Assembly: GCF_003173755.1 (NCBI RefSeq)
Contig: NZ_CP029553.1
Location: 149,001-213,000 of the forward strand
Direction of reading: 5' to 3'
Source: Methylobacterium terrae
GTDB taxonomy: Bacteria; Pseudomonadota; Alphaproteobacteria; Rhizobiales; Beijerinckiaceae
DNA: 64,000 nt
The notes under the pieces are model-generated. The model was not told the DNA's origin and made no database searches. It saw only the letters and a program-made list of their open reading frames with translations. The position numbers and the translations under genes are program-made. Positions 16,160 through 25,979 of this stretch are shown here, piece by piece. Numbering within the stretch: the first letter of the stretch is position 1; the number at the start of each line of letters is the position of its first letter.

Positions 16160-17217
16160 CGGCGGTGCGAGCCGGCACGGGCCCGGGCCTCGGCCGCCGC
16201 CTGCTGCGGCGGGTGCCGCTCCTCGGCGCCGCGATCGGCGTCGTGCTGGCGCTGTGGCTCGTCGCCGCGAACGACGTCGGCGCGGTGGCGGACGCCTTCG
16301 GGCGCGTCGGCCTCCTCGGCATCGGTGCGGTGGTGCTGGTGCGGGTCGCGATCATCGGGCTGTGCGGCGTCGCCTGGGCCCGGGTCCTCACCGGCCTCGT
16401 CGGTGTCGCCACCGGCCCGTTCGTGCTGCTGCGCTTCGTGCGCGAGGGCGTCAACGTGCTCCTGCCCGTCGCCTCGGTCGGCGGCGAGGTGCTGGGCGCG
16501 CGCCTCCTCACCTTCTGGGGCGTGACCGGCGCGGCGAGCGCCGCCGGCATCCTGGTCGACATGTTCTTCCAGGTCGTCACCCAGACGTTGTTCGCGCTGA
16601 CCGGCGTGGTGCTGCTGAGCCGGATCGAGGGCGAGCAGGCGGCGACCCTGGCGGCGTGGTGCGCCAAGGGACTCGTCCTGAGCGGCGTCGTGCTCGCCGC
16701 CTTCTTCGCGGTCCAGCGCTACGGCGGCGCCGGCGCGATCGAGCGGCGCGTGACGGCGCTCGCCCGCCGCTTCGCGGCGGAGGGCGGCGCAGGCCCGGCC
16801 GGCGGCGGCGTGCAGGCCGCCCTCGACGCGGTCTGGGACCGCCGGCGCTGGCTGCCCCTGGGCCAGGGCTTCCTGCTCCATCTCGCGGCCTGGTTCCTCG
16901 GCGCGCTGGAGATCTGGATCGCGCTCCGGTGCATCGGCATCGACGGGGTGACGCTCGCCGAGGCGGTGGTGCTCGAGTCGCTCAGCCAGGCGATCAAGTC
17001 CGCGGCCTTCCCGGTCCCGAGCGGGCTCGGCGTCCAGGAGGGCGGCTTCGTGCTCCTCGGCAGCCTGTTCGGCATCGATCCGCACACCGCGCTCGCCCTC
17101 TCGCTGGTCAAGCGGGTGCCGGACGTGGTGCTGGGCCTGCCGGGGCTGATGGCCTGGCAGGCGATCGAGGCCCGGCGCGGGCTGATGGCGCCGAAGGCGG
17201 CGCCACCCGCGATCTAA
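16156..17217 (+). CDS. Lysylphosphatidylglycerol synthase TM-region family protein (HpnL/UPF0104-like)
   Basis: 353 residues from a GTG overlapping the previous stop. Seven or more hydrophobic segments are visible. RFVREGVNVLLPVASVGGEVLGARLL near residue 95 and SQAIKSAAFPVPSGLGVQEGGFVLLG near 275 are the conserved motifs of this flippase-like family. The first motif reminds me of HpnL, the hopanoid-associated branch (hopanoids are abundant in Methylobacterium), but no hpn genes lie nearby. The protein lacks the catalytic MprF synthase domain, so a lipid-transport role is more likely than lysyl transfer. Confidence 0.75.
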   Translation: MTAVRAGTGPGLGRRLLRRVPLLGAAIGVVLALWLVAANDVGAVADAFGRVGLLGIGAVVLVRVAIIGLCGVAWARVLTGLVGVATGPFVLLRFVREGVNVLLPVASVGGEVLGARLLTFWGVTGAASAAGILVDMFFQVVTQTLFALTGVVLLSRIEGEQAATLAAWCAKGLVLSGVVLAAFFAVQRYGGAGAIERRVTALARRFAAEGGAGPAGGGVQAALDAVWDRRRWLPLGQGFLLHLAAWFLGALEIWIALRCIGIDGVTLAEAVVLESLSQAIKSAAFPVPSGLGVQEGGFVLLGSLFGIDPHTALALSLVKRVPDVVLGLPGLMAWQAIEARRGLMAPKAAPPAI

Positions 17218-17777
17218 CGATCCGCCTTCGCCGCTGCCGCCCGGGCCAGCACGTCCGGCGTGTCGGGCGCGCTCATGGCGCGGGCGGCGGTCTCGGCGGT
17301 GTGGCCGCTCGCGTCGCGGCGGGCCGGATCGGCGCCGCGGGCGAGCAGGGCCTCCACCATCTCGACCCGGTTGAACATCGCGGCCGTCATCAGGGCGGTG
17401 CGCCCGTCCGGGCCGGCGCCGTCGATCGCCGCCCCGCCGTCGAGGAGAGCGAGCACCACCGGCATCGCACCCTTGAACGCCGCCGCGGCGAGCGGGGTCT
17501 GGCCGCGGTCGTTGGCGATCTCCGGGTCGGCCTCGTGCGCCATCAGCGCGCCGACGGTCTCGACGTGGCCGTGATAGGCCGCGAGCATCAGGAGCGTGTC
17601 GCCCTTGTCGTTGCGCAGGTTGGGCGGCAGGCCCATCGACAGCAGCTCCGCCAGCTCGGCGTGGTGGCCGAGCCGGGCATACTGGAACACCCGGCCCGCG
17701 AAGGCGATCGTATCCTCGTCCATCGCCGGCCGCGCCGGGGCATCCGGCTCCTCGTTCTGCATCGCGTTCGCGTCCAT
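17214..17777 (-). CDS. Ankyrin repeat protein
   Basis: 187 residues if started at the ATG at 17777. In-frame ATGs at 17795, 17762 and 17723 are also possible and no ribosome binding site decides. It has four ankyrin units in succession: KGDTLLMLAAYHGHVETVGALM, RGQTPLAAAAFKGAMPVVLALL, DGRTALMTAAMFNRVEMVEALL and SGHTAETAARAM. The N-terminal ~45 residues are acidic. It is probably a cytosolic protein-protein interaction module, and the partner is unknown. Its stop overlaps the stop of the convergent HpnL-like gene by four bases. Confidence 0.82.
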   Translation of the reverse strand: MDANAMQNEEPDAPARPAMDEDTIAFAGRVFQYARLGHHAELAELLSMGLPPNLRNDKGDTLLMLAAYHGHVETVGALMAHEADPEIANDRGQTPLAAAAFKGAMPVVLALLDGGAAIDGAGPDGRTALMTAAMFNRVEMVEALLARGADPARRDASGHTAETAARAMSAPDTPDVLARAAAAKADR

Positions 17778-17810
17778 TCCTCGTCGACGCGGCATATCGG
17801 GCGGGCGGGG

Positions 17811-17870
17811 GCGCCGCCAAGAGGGGCGCCGCCAAGAGGGGCGCCGCCAAGAGGGGCGCCGGCAAGGCGC
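17811..17870. repeat. 15-bp tandem repeat, three perfect copies plus one degenerate
   Basis: GCGCCGCCAAGAGGG is repeated exactly at 17811-17825, 17826-17840 and 17841-17855. A fourth, altered copy runs to 17870. It lies just upstream of the ankyrin gene start on the minus strand. The unit is a multiple of three, so in the minus-strand frame it would read as PSWRR repeats if translation began further upstream. Confidence 0.9.
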
Positions 17871-18027
17871 GGCCGGGGATGCCGGGCGGCGCCCTGCCGT
17901 CAGGGCATTAGGAACAGATTCACTACACGCCGCGGAACCACGCTGCACGGCGAAGCTATAGCATGGATATTCATCGCCGCCTGGGCATCTTGAGCGCGAC
18001 AAAGCTCCCGAGCGTGAGAAACACGTC

Positions 18028-20388
18028 GTGACCGCCCTCTATGATTGTATTACCGGAAATCACGACCTCAAGTTGGTTTTCCTCGCAGCCGTCGTGTGCA
18101 ATCTCGCTGCGGCGACCAGCCTGACGCTCCTCGATCACGCCCGCGTGAGCGCCGGGAAGGGGCGCCGGCTCTGGCTCCTCACCGCCGCCCTGGCGGGCGG
18201 GACCGGGATCTGGGCGACGCACTTCATCGCCATGCTGGCCTTCTCGCCCGGCATCGCCTCGGCCTACGACCTCGGCCTGACCGGGCTGTCCCTGACGATC
18301 GGGATCGGCATGACGGCAGCCGGCTTCTGGATCGCCCTGCGGCCGGCCCTGCCTGCCGCCGCCTGGCTCGGCGGCGCGCAGATCGGCCTCGGCGTCGGCG
18401 CGATGCACTTCACCGGCATGGCGGCGTTCGAGGTCGCGGGCCGCATCGCCTGGGATCTCGGCCTGGTCCTGGCGGCGCTCGCGGCCGGGACCGGGCTCGG
18501 CAGCCTCGCGCTCGCCGCCACCCTGCGGGACGGCTCGGTCCGGACGAAGCTCGTCGGGGCCGGCCTGATGGTGCTGGGCATCTGCGGCCTGCACTTCACC
18601 GCGATGACGGCCGCCGTGATCGTCCCGGACCCGAGCGTGGCCTTGTCGGGCACCGCGGTGCCGGCGGAGATGCTCGCCGTGGCGGTGGCCATCGCCAGCA
18701 TCACGATCCTGGTCCTGGCCTTCGCCGGCTTGTGGCTGCACCTGCGCGACGAGCGCCGCTCGGTACTCGAGGGCGACCGGATGCGCGGGCTCGCCAACGC
18801 CGCCGTCGAGGGGCTGGTGGTCTGCGACGGCGACCGGATCGTGACCGTCAACGACAGCTTCGCCGACCTCGTCGGCCGCCCGGCCGAGGCGCTGACCGGG
18901 GCGGTCCTGGCGGACCTCCTCGCCGAGCCGGCCGTGGCCGGCGCCGAGGCGCCCGAGGCGCAGCTGCGCCGGGCCGAGGGCGGGACGATCCCGGTCGAGG
19001 TCATCCGGCGCACGATCGACTTCGCCGGCCGGCCGCACGCCGCCCTGGCGGTGCGGGATCTCCGGGCGCGCAAGCGCGCCGAGGCGCGCATCGCCTACCT
19101 CGCCCATCACGACGCGCTGACAGGCTCGCCGAACCGCACCAGCTTCAACGACCGGCTGGCGCAGGAGCTGGCGCTGGCGAGGGCCGCCGGCCGGCCGCTG
19201 GCGGTCCTGTGCGCCGACCTCGACCGGTTCAAGGAGGTCAACGACCTGTTCGGCCACGCCGCCGGCGACGCCCTGCTGCGCGCGGTCTGCGCGGCGATCG
19301 CCGGAGCGCTCGCCCCGGGCCAGATGCTGTCCCGGCTCGGCGGCGACGAGTTCGCGGTGCTGGCGCCGAACCTCGATGCCGCCGCCGCCGAGGCGCTCGG
19401 CGAGGCGATCCTCGACGCCCTGCGGCAGGCCGAGATCGGTCCGGCCGGCGCGATCGCGGCGGCGAGCCTCGGCATCGCGCTCTTCCCGCACGACGGCGAG
19501 GAGGCCGAGACCCTGATGGTCCAGGCCGACACCGCGCTCTACCGCGCCAAGCAGGAGGGCCGCGGCCGCCTGCGCTTCTACGAGGCGCGGATGGGCGCGC
19601 AGGTCCGCGAGCGGCGCTCCCTCGAGCACGACCTGCGTCACGCCGTCGAGCGGGGCGAGCTCAGGGTCGTCTACCAGCCCCAGACCCGCATCGACACCGG
19701 AGAGACGGTGGGCTTCGAGGCGCTGCTGCGCTGGCAGCACCCGGAGCGCGGCACCGTGCCGCCGAACCTGTTCATCCCGATCTCCGAGGAGACCGGCAGC
19801 ATCCTCGGGATCGGCGAGTGGGTCCTGCGCGAGACCTGCCGCGAGGCCGCCTCGTGGGAGAAGCCCCTGCGCATCGCCGTCAACGTCTCGGCGGTCCAGC
19901 TCCACGCCCCGGGCTTCGCCGAGCTGGTCCACGAGGTCCTGGTCGTCACCGGCCTCTCGCCCGCCCGGCTGGAGCTCGAGATCACCGAGACGGCGCTGAT
20001 CCGCGACCTGCCGCGGGCGCTGGCGACGCTCAGGCGGGTCAAGGCGATGGGGGTGCGGATCGCGATGGACGATTTCGGCACCGGCTACTCGTCGCTGTCG
20101 AACCTGCGCGCCTTCCCGTTCGACAAGATCAAGATCGATTCCTCCTTCACCCGCTCCGTCGACACGAGCGAGCAGGCCGCCACGATCGTGCGCTCGGTGC
20201 TGGGCCTGGGTCGCGGCCTCGGCCTGCCGGTCCTGGCGGAGGGCGTCGAGACCTCGGCCGAGCTGGCCTTCCTCGGCGCCGAGGCCTGTCACGAGGCGCA
20301 AGGATACCTGTTCGGCCGCCCCGGCCCGATCGACGGCTTCCGGCACCTGACGACGGGCCGAGCCCTTCCCGCCGAGGACGCCGCGTAG
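18028..20388 (+). CDS. MHYT-PAS-GGDEF-EAL cyclic-di-GMP signalling protein
   Basis: 786 residues from a GTG. Residues ~10-240 form the seven-helix MHYT sensor, with WATHFIAMLAF, GAMHFTGMAAF and CGLHFTAMTA as its three repeated His-Met motifs, thought to bind copper and sense a diatomic gas. A short PAS-like segment at ~250-350 follows. The GGDEF motif is intact at 438-442 (diguanylate cyclase) and the EAL triad is at 564-566, with DDFGTGYSS and KIKIDSSF downstream (phosphodiesterase). Both output domains look active, so the net direction is unknown. It stands alone, divergent from the ankyrin gene. Confidence 0.93.
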   Translation: MTALYDCITGNHDLKLVFLAAVVCNLAAATSLTLLDHARVSAGKGRRLWLLTAALAGGTGIWATHFIAMLAFSPGIASAYDLGLTGLSLTIGIGMTAAGFWIALRPALPAAAWLGGAQIGLGVGAMHFTGMAAFEVAGRIAWDLGLVLAALAAGTGLGSLALAATLRDGSVRTKLVGAGLMVLGICGLHFTAMTAAVIVPDPSVALSGTAVPAEMLAVAVAIASITILVLAFAGLWLHLRDERRSVLEGDRMRGLANAAVEGLVVCDGDRIVTVNDSFADLVGRPAEALTGAVLADLLAEPAVAGAEAPEAQLRRAEGGTIPVEVIRRTIDFAGRPHAALAVRDLRARKRAEARIAYLAHHDALTGSPNRTSFNDRLAQELALARAAGRPLAVLCADLDRFKEVNDLFGHAAGDALLRAVCAAIAGALAPGQMLSRLGGDEFAVLAPNLDAAAAEALGEAILDALRQAEIGPAGAIAAASLGIALFPHDGEEAETLMVQADTALYRAKQEGRGRLRFYEARMGAQVRERRSLEHDLRHAVERGELRVVYQPQTRIDTGETVGFEALLRWQHPERGTVPPNLFIPISEETGSILGIGEWVLRETCREAASWEKPLRIAVNVSAVQLHAPGFAELVHEVLVVTGLSPARLELEITETALIRDLPRALATLRRVKAMGVRIAMDDFGTGYSSLSNLRAFPFDKIKIDSSFTRSVDTSEQAATIVRSVLGLGRGLGLPVLAEGVETSAELAFLGAEACHEAQGYLFGRPGPIDGFRHLTTGRALPAEDAA

Positions 20389-20457
20389 GCGGCCTGCCCG
20401 CGAAACCGGCCGCGCGGGCTGGAAGCCGGCGGCGCGAGGCGGCATAAGCGCGGCTGA

Positions 20458-22122
<1,665 letters not shown>

Positions 22123-22521
22123 GCGGGGTGGAACGACCCCTCAACCGTTGCAAGAGGCTGCACGGGGACGATCAAAGCGCGGGGATCCCCTCTCCCCGCG
22201 GGCGGGGAGAGGCCTGAACTCCGAAGGGGCTCAGGGAGCTGCGAACCGCAGGTTCGCCGCGGTGGTGAGGGGGTGGTTCCAGAGGAGCCTCACTCGTCGA
22301 GACCCCCTCACCCTCGCTCCACCCGCGAGGAGAGGCGAAACTCGCGCCTCCCCCTTTGCCGGGCAGCCCTGCCCGTTGCAGGGGAGAATATCCCCGCCGG
22401 CCGGGAAACCTGACCGCCGCACAACGCCGGCTTCAGCCGCGGTTCAAGGCCGGCGCGCGATCGTGGCGACGTGCCGGGGGCCATGACCGCCCCGGGCCTC
22501 ATCAGCCGAAGGCCGCCCGCC
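22123..22521. repeat. 399-bp intergenic block of palindromic elements
   Basis: CCTCTCCCCGC (22189-22199) and GCGGGGAGAGG (22202-22212) form a perfect 11-bp inverted repeat with a 2-bp centre. GGTGAGGGGGT (22264-22274) pairs exactly with 22302-22312. The composition and the CCCCTCTCCCC/GGTGAGGGGG pattern are those of dispersed intergenic repeats common in Methylobacterium. I see no gene here. The first palindrome may double as the pgm terminator. Confidence 0.7.
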
Positions 22522-22896
22522 ATGACTGCGCGCTTCCCGCGCTCCCTGATCCCAGGCTCCCTGATTCTCGGCGCCCTCGCGCTCGCTGCCCTCGCCGGCC
22601 CGGTCGCCGCGGCCGATCTCGACGAGGAGCCGCCGCCCCGCTTCGAGGGCCGCGGCGACTGGCGGGCGCCGCCGCCTCCCCCGCCCCGCTTCGTGCAGGC
22701 GCCCGAGGGCTGCCGGGTCTTCGTCAAGCGCCGCATCGATGCGTACGGCGACGAGGTGGTGCGCCGGGTCCGGGTCTGCGACGAGGGCCCCGGAGACCGG
22801 GCCGGCTATCGCGACGGACCCCGCTGGGGCGGCCCGCCGCCCTGGCCGCCGCGCCACCGGCACTGGGACGACGAGCCCGGGCCCGGCCGCTGGTGA
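22522..22896 (+). CDS. Small secreted proline-rich protein, function unknown
   Basis: 124 residues from the ATG at 22522. An upstream in-frame start would precede the signal peptide with 17 non-hydrophobic residues. The signal peptide runs through LILGALALAALAGPVAA with cleavage before ADLDEE. The mature part is short, with PPPPPP near residue 55, two cysteines (EGCRVFV and RVCDEG) that could form one disulfide, and a tail rich in Pro, Trp, Arg and His. It is convergent with sfsA, four bases apart. No family is recognised. Confidence 0.6.
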   Translation: MTARFPRSLIPGSLILGALALAALAGPVAAADLDEEPPPRFEGRGDWRAPPPPPPRFVQAPEGCRVFVKRRIDAYGDEVVRRVRVCDEGPGDRAGYRDGPRWGGPPPWPPRHRHWDDEPGPGRW

Positions 22897-22900
22897 GGGC

Positions 22901-23608
22901 TCACAGGTCGATCGGGATCTCGGTCCCGATCGTCACCTCGGTCGCGTCGACCCGGCAGGTGAAGGCGTGCGCCGCCACGCCCGCACCCCGCGCCCGCCGG
23001 AAGGCTGCGGCGAAGCCCGGGTCGAGGTCGCCGGCGACGGTGAAGCGCCCGGCCCGCATCTGCACCACCCAGATCACCATCGCCCGCCCGCCCAGGCGCA
23101 CCACCTCGGCGAGTTCGTCCATGTGGCGGGCGCTGCGGGCGGCGACGCAGTCCGGGAACTCGGCGAGGCCGGGCCGGCGCATCAGGTGGCAGTTCTTCAC
23201 CTCGACGTGGATCGGGCCGGCGGCGTCGCCGGCGAGGAAGTCGACCCGGCTGGCGCGGCCGTAGGCGACCTCCGCCCGCCACGACGTGGCGCCGGCGAGC
23301 GGGGGCAGGCGCCCCTCCCGAAAGGCTTCCGCCACGAGCGCGTTCGGCCGCGCGGTGTTGATGCCGACCCATTGCGGCCCGCCCGGCAGCTCGGCCTCGA
23401 CGAGTTCCCACGACCAGGCGAGCTTGCGGGCCGGATTGGTCGAGGCGGAGAGCAGCACCGGCCGGCCGGGCGCGACGAGGCCCAGCATCGCCCCCGGATT
23501 GGCGCAATGCGCGGTGACGAGGCTCCCGTCGGAGAGCTCGACATCGGCGAGGAAGCGCTTGTAGCGGCGCACCAGCCGCCCCTCGGTCAGCGGGCCGGGG
23601 AAGCGCAT
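22901..23608 (-). CDS. sfsA: SfsA family protein (DNA/RNA nuclease-like)
   Basis: 235 residues, the usual SfsA length. The sequence follows the family from end to end: LTEGRLVRRYKRFLADVEL, VTAHCANPGAMLGLV, RKLAWSWELVE, RVDFLAGD, HVEVKNCHLM and AEFPDCVAARSARHMDEL. The E-x-K within HVEVKNC and the upstream Asp form the PD-(D/E)xK-like nuclease centre. In E. coli it was found as a sugar fermentation stimulation protein. Its cellular role remains unclear. Confidence 0.93.
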   Translation of the reverse strand: MRFPGPLTEGRLVRRYKRFLADVELSDGSLVTAHCANPGAMLGLVAPGRPVLLSASTNPARKLAWSWELVEAELPGGPQWVGINTARPNALVAEAFREGRLPPLAGATSWRAEVAYGRASRVDFLAGDAAGPIHVEVKNCHLMRRPGLAEFPDCVAARSARHMDELAEVVRLGGRAMVIWVVQMRAGRFTVAGDLDPGFAAAFRRARGAGVAAHAFTCRVDATEVTIGTEIPIDL

Positions 23609-23738
23609 CGGCGGGAGACGTTGTCGGTGGGCATTCCGGGCGCTTACCCCGACGATCCCGGGGTGTCACGCTTGAGCCGGGTCGGGCGCCGGGATAAGGC
23701 GGGCGTCAACCGTGTCGCTTCGTTCACGAGGATCCCCG

Positions 23739-24491
23739 ATGCCTGATGCCAGCCCCGCCCCGGTCACGGCCGCCATCCTGGTCATCGGCGACGAGATCTT
23801 GTCCGGACGCACCAAGGACAAGAACATCGGCTACATCGCCGAGTACCTGACCAATTCGGGCATCGACCTGCGCGAGGTGCGGGTGGTGCCGGACGTGGCC
23901 GAGGAGATCGTCGGTGCGGTGAACGCCCTGCGGCAGCGCTACACCTACCTGTTCACCACCGGCGGGATCGGCCCGACCCACGACGACATCACGGCCGATT
24001 GCGTGGCGCAGGCCCTCGGCGTCGGCATCGACGTCGATCCCCGCGCCCGCGCGATGCTGCTCGAGCGCATCAAGCCGGAGGACCTCAACGAGGCGCGCCT
24101 GCGGATGGCCCGGATCCCGTTCGGCGCGGATCTCGTCGAGAACCCGATCTCGAAGGCGCCCGGCTTCATGATCGGGAACGTGATCGTGATGGCCGGCGTG
24201 CCCTCCATCATGCAGGCGATGCTCGATTCGGTCGCGCCGCGGCTGAAGACCGGCGCGCGCGTGACCGCCGAGACGATCGAGGCCGGCAACCTGCCGGAGG
24301 GCGGCTACGCGGAGGGGCTCGCCCTCATCGCCAAGGCGCATCCGGGCGTCTCGATCGGCTCCTACCCGTCGATGACGCCGGCGGGCTTTCGCAACCAGAT
24401 CGTGGTGCGCGGCCGCGAGCCCCAGGCGCTGGCCGCGGCGCGCACCGAGATCGAGGCGCTCCTGGCGCGCCTCCAGGCAGAGCGGAACTGA
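23739..24491 (+). CDS. CinA-like molybdopterin-binding (MoCF) domain protein
   Basis: 250 residues. The ATG at 23739 has GAGGA upstream, and a start 27 bp earlier in frame is less likely. It opens AAILVIGDEILSGRTKDKNIGYIAEYL, the MoaB/Mog-like fold of CinA N-terminal domains, then LFTTGGIGPTHDDIT, the pterin-phosphate-binding loop. It lacks the C-terminal nicotinamide-nucleotide amidase domain of full CinA, so it belongs to the short single-domain group. Possible roles are ADP-ribose pyrophosphatase or cofactor chemistry. It is followed after 6 bp by gpt, so the two are co-transcribed. Confidence 0.88.
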   Translation: MPDASPAPVTAAILVIGDEILSGRTKDKNIGYIAEYLTNSGIDLREVRVVPDVAEEIVGAVNALRQRYTYLFTTGGIGPTHDDITADCVAQALGVGIDVDPRARAMLLERIKPEDLNEARLRMARIPFGADLVENPISKAPGFMIGNVIVMAGVPSIMQAMLDSVAPRLKTGARVTAETIEAGNLPEGGYAEGLALIAKAHPGVSIGSYPSMTPAGFRNQIVVRGREPQALAAARTEIEALLARLQAERN

Positions 24492-24497
24492 CGCACG

Positions 24498-25004
24498 ATG
24501 GCTGCTCCGAGCGACAAGGCCTTCCCGGTTTCCTGGGACCAATTCCACCGCGACGCCCGGGCGCTCGCCTGGCGCCTCGCCGGCGCCGGCCCGTTCGAGG
24601 CCATCGTCTGCATCACCCGCGGCGGCCTGGTGCCGGCGGCGATCGTGGCGCGCGAACTCGGCATCCGGCTCGTCGAGACGGTGTGCGTGGCGAGCTACCA
24701 CGACTACCAGGAGCAGGGCGCCCTCCAGGTACTCAAGGACGTGGCCCCGAGCGTCCGCGCCATCGGCGACGGCAGCGGCCGCGGCGTCCTGGTCCTCGAC
24801 GACCTGACCGATACCGGCAAGACCGCCCAGGTGGTCCGCGCCATGCTGCCGAACGCCCACTTCGCGACCGTCTACGCCAAGCCCGCCGGCCGGCCGCTGA
24901 TCGACACCTTCGTCACGGAGGTGAGCCAGGACACCTGGATCTACTTCCCGTGGGACATGGGCCTGTCCTACCAGGCGCCGATCCAGCCCGGAACGTCCGG
25001 TTAA
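24498..25004 (+). CDS. gpt: Xanthine-guanine phosphoribosyltransferase
   Basis: 168 residues. [30 protein letters not shown] is the N-terminal PRTase segment, SYHDYQEQG is a Gpt-specific loop, and [18 protein letters not shown] is the PRPP-binding motif with its two acidic residues. WIYFPWDMG near the C-terminus is also conserved in Gpt, where the Trp stacks on the purine. It salvages xanthine and guanine into XMP and GMP. It lies in the same transcription unit as the CinA-like gene. Confidence 0.94.
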   Translation: MAAPSDKAFPVSWDQFHRDARALAWRLAGAGPFEAIVCITRGGLVPAAIVARELGIRLVETVCVASYHDYQEQGALQVLKDVAPSVRAIGDGSGRGVLVLDDLTDTGKTAQVVRAMLPNAHFATVYAKPAGRPLIDTFVTEVSQDTWIYFPWDMGLSYQAPIQPGTSG

Positions 25005-25151
25005 GTTGAACGGCCCGCTAACGCGATCCGGGGCTTTCGCCGTACCAGTTGAGCGAGGTCTTGGGTCTGTTCGCGGGCCCGGGCCCTCGGCCCCCGAATC
25101 GATAAAATTGCGCGGATCCATTTCAGCGCCGGCCAGCAGGTCGGCGGCCAT

Positions 25152-25172
25152 TCTCCTTCGTAACGAAGGGGA
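25152..25172 (+). promoter_or_regulatory. Hairpin sequestering the ribosome binding site of the first BTLCP gene
   Basis: TCTCCTTC (25152-25159) can pair with GAAGGGGA (25165-25172) around a 5-nt GTAAC loop, with one G-U pair. The right arm is the Shine-Dalgarno sequence of the following gene, so the stem would hide it from the ribosome. This is seen by eye only. Its energy and conservation were not computed. Confidence 0.5.
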
Positions 25173-25180
25173 TGGCGCAG

Positions 25181-25831
25181 ATGACCACGGGTTTCGGGCG
25201 GCAGGTGAAGCGGGTTCTGGCCGGTGCGGCGATGATCGCGGCGGCCCTGGTCTCGGCCCAGACCGGCGAGGCGACGGCCCAGACGCTCGCGGCCCTGCCG
25301 ATGCCGAGCGCCGGCGCCCCCGACCTCGGCCACGCCCGGCCGATCGTCGGCTGGGTCGAGTTCTGCGCCCGCTACGCCTCCGAATGCGCGGTCGATCCGA
25401 GCGAGCCGGCCCAGGTGACGCTCACCCCGCGGCTGTGGCAGACGGTCACCGGCGTCAACCGCCAGGTCAACACCAGCTTGCGCGCCGTGACCGACATGGA
25501 GCATTGGGGCGTGCCGGACCGCTGGGACCTCGCCGAGGACGGCTCGGGCGATTGCGAGGACTTCCAGCTGCTCAAGCGCAAGCTGCTGGCCCAGGCCGGC
25601 CTGCCGCGGCGCGCGATGCGGATGACGGTGGTGATCGACGAGAAGGGCGAGGGCCACGCCGTGCTGATGCTGCGCACCGACCGCGGCGATCTGGTCCTCG
25701 ACAACAAGACCAGCGCCGTGCTGCCCTGGCACAGGACCGGCTACACCTTCATCAAGCGCGAATCGCAGGACGCCACCGCCTGGGTCTCGCTCGGCGGCGC
25801 CACCGCCCCGACCGTCACCGCCAACCGCTGA
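25181..25831 (+). CDS. Transglutaminase-like cysteine peptidase (BTLCP family), copy 1
   Basis: 216 residues from the ATG at 25181. The ATG nine bases earlier touches the Shine-Dalgarno GAAGGGG, so the later one has better spacing. A signal peptide ends around GEATAQ. The BTLCP core has catalytic Cys in GSGDCEDFQLLKRKLL, His in GEGHAVLMLRTDRGDLVLDN and the following Asp, and a conserved HWGVPDRWDL. Related LapG proteases cleave surface adhesins under c-di-GMP control, but no lapD-like partner is adjacent. A tandem paralogue follows. The location is probably periplasmic. Confidence 0.9.
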   Translation: MTTGFGRQVKRVLAGAAMIAAALVSAQTGEATAQTLAALPMPSAGAPDLGHARPIVGWVEFCARYASECAVDPSEPAQVTLTPRLWQTVTGVNRQVNTSLRAVTDMEHWGVPDRWDLAEDGSGDCEDFQLLKRKLLAQAGLPRRAMRMTVVIDEKGEGHAVLMLRTDRGDLVLDNKTSAVLPWHRTGYTFIKRESQDATAWVSLGGATAPTVTANR

Positions 25832-25979
25832 GACGCCGAATCAGGCGAAAATTCTGCGTCTCGAATTGGAACCAAAGTGCGGCAGGGGCGTTTATCAGGG
25901 TTTAAATTTTTCGGTTGAGCCCCGCCCTGCCCCGTGGCAGCTTGGATGCAAGAACCAAGCTCAACGAGTCGATGGGGCA

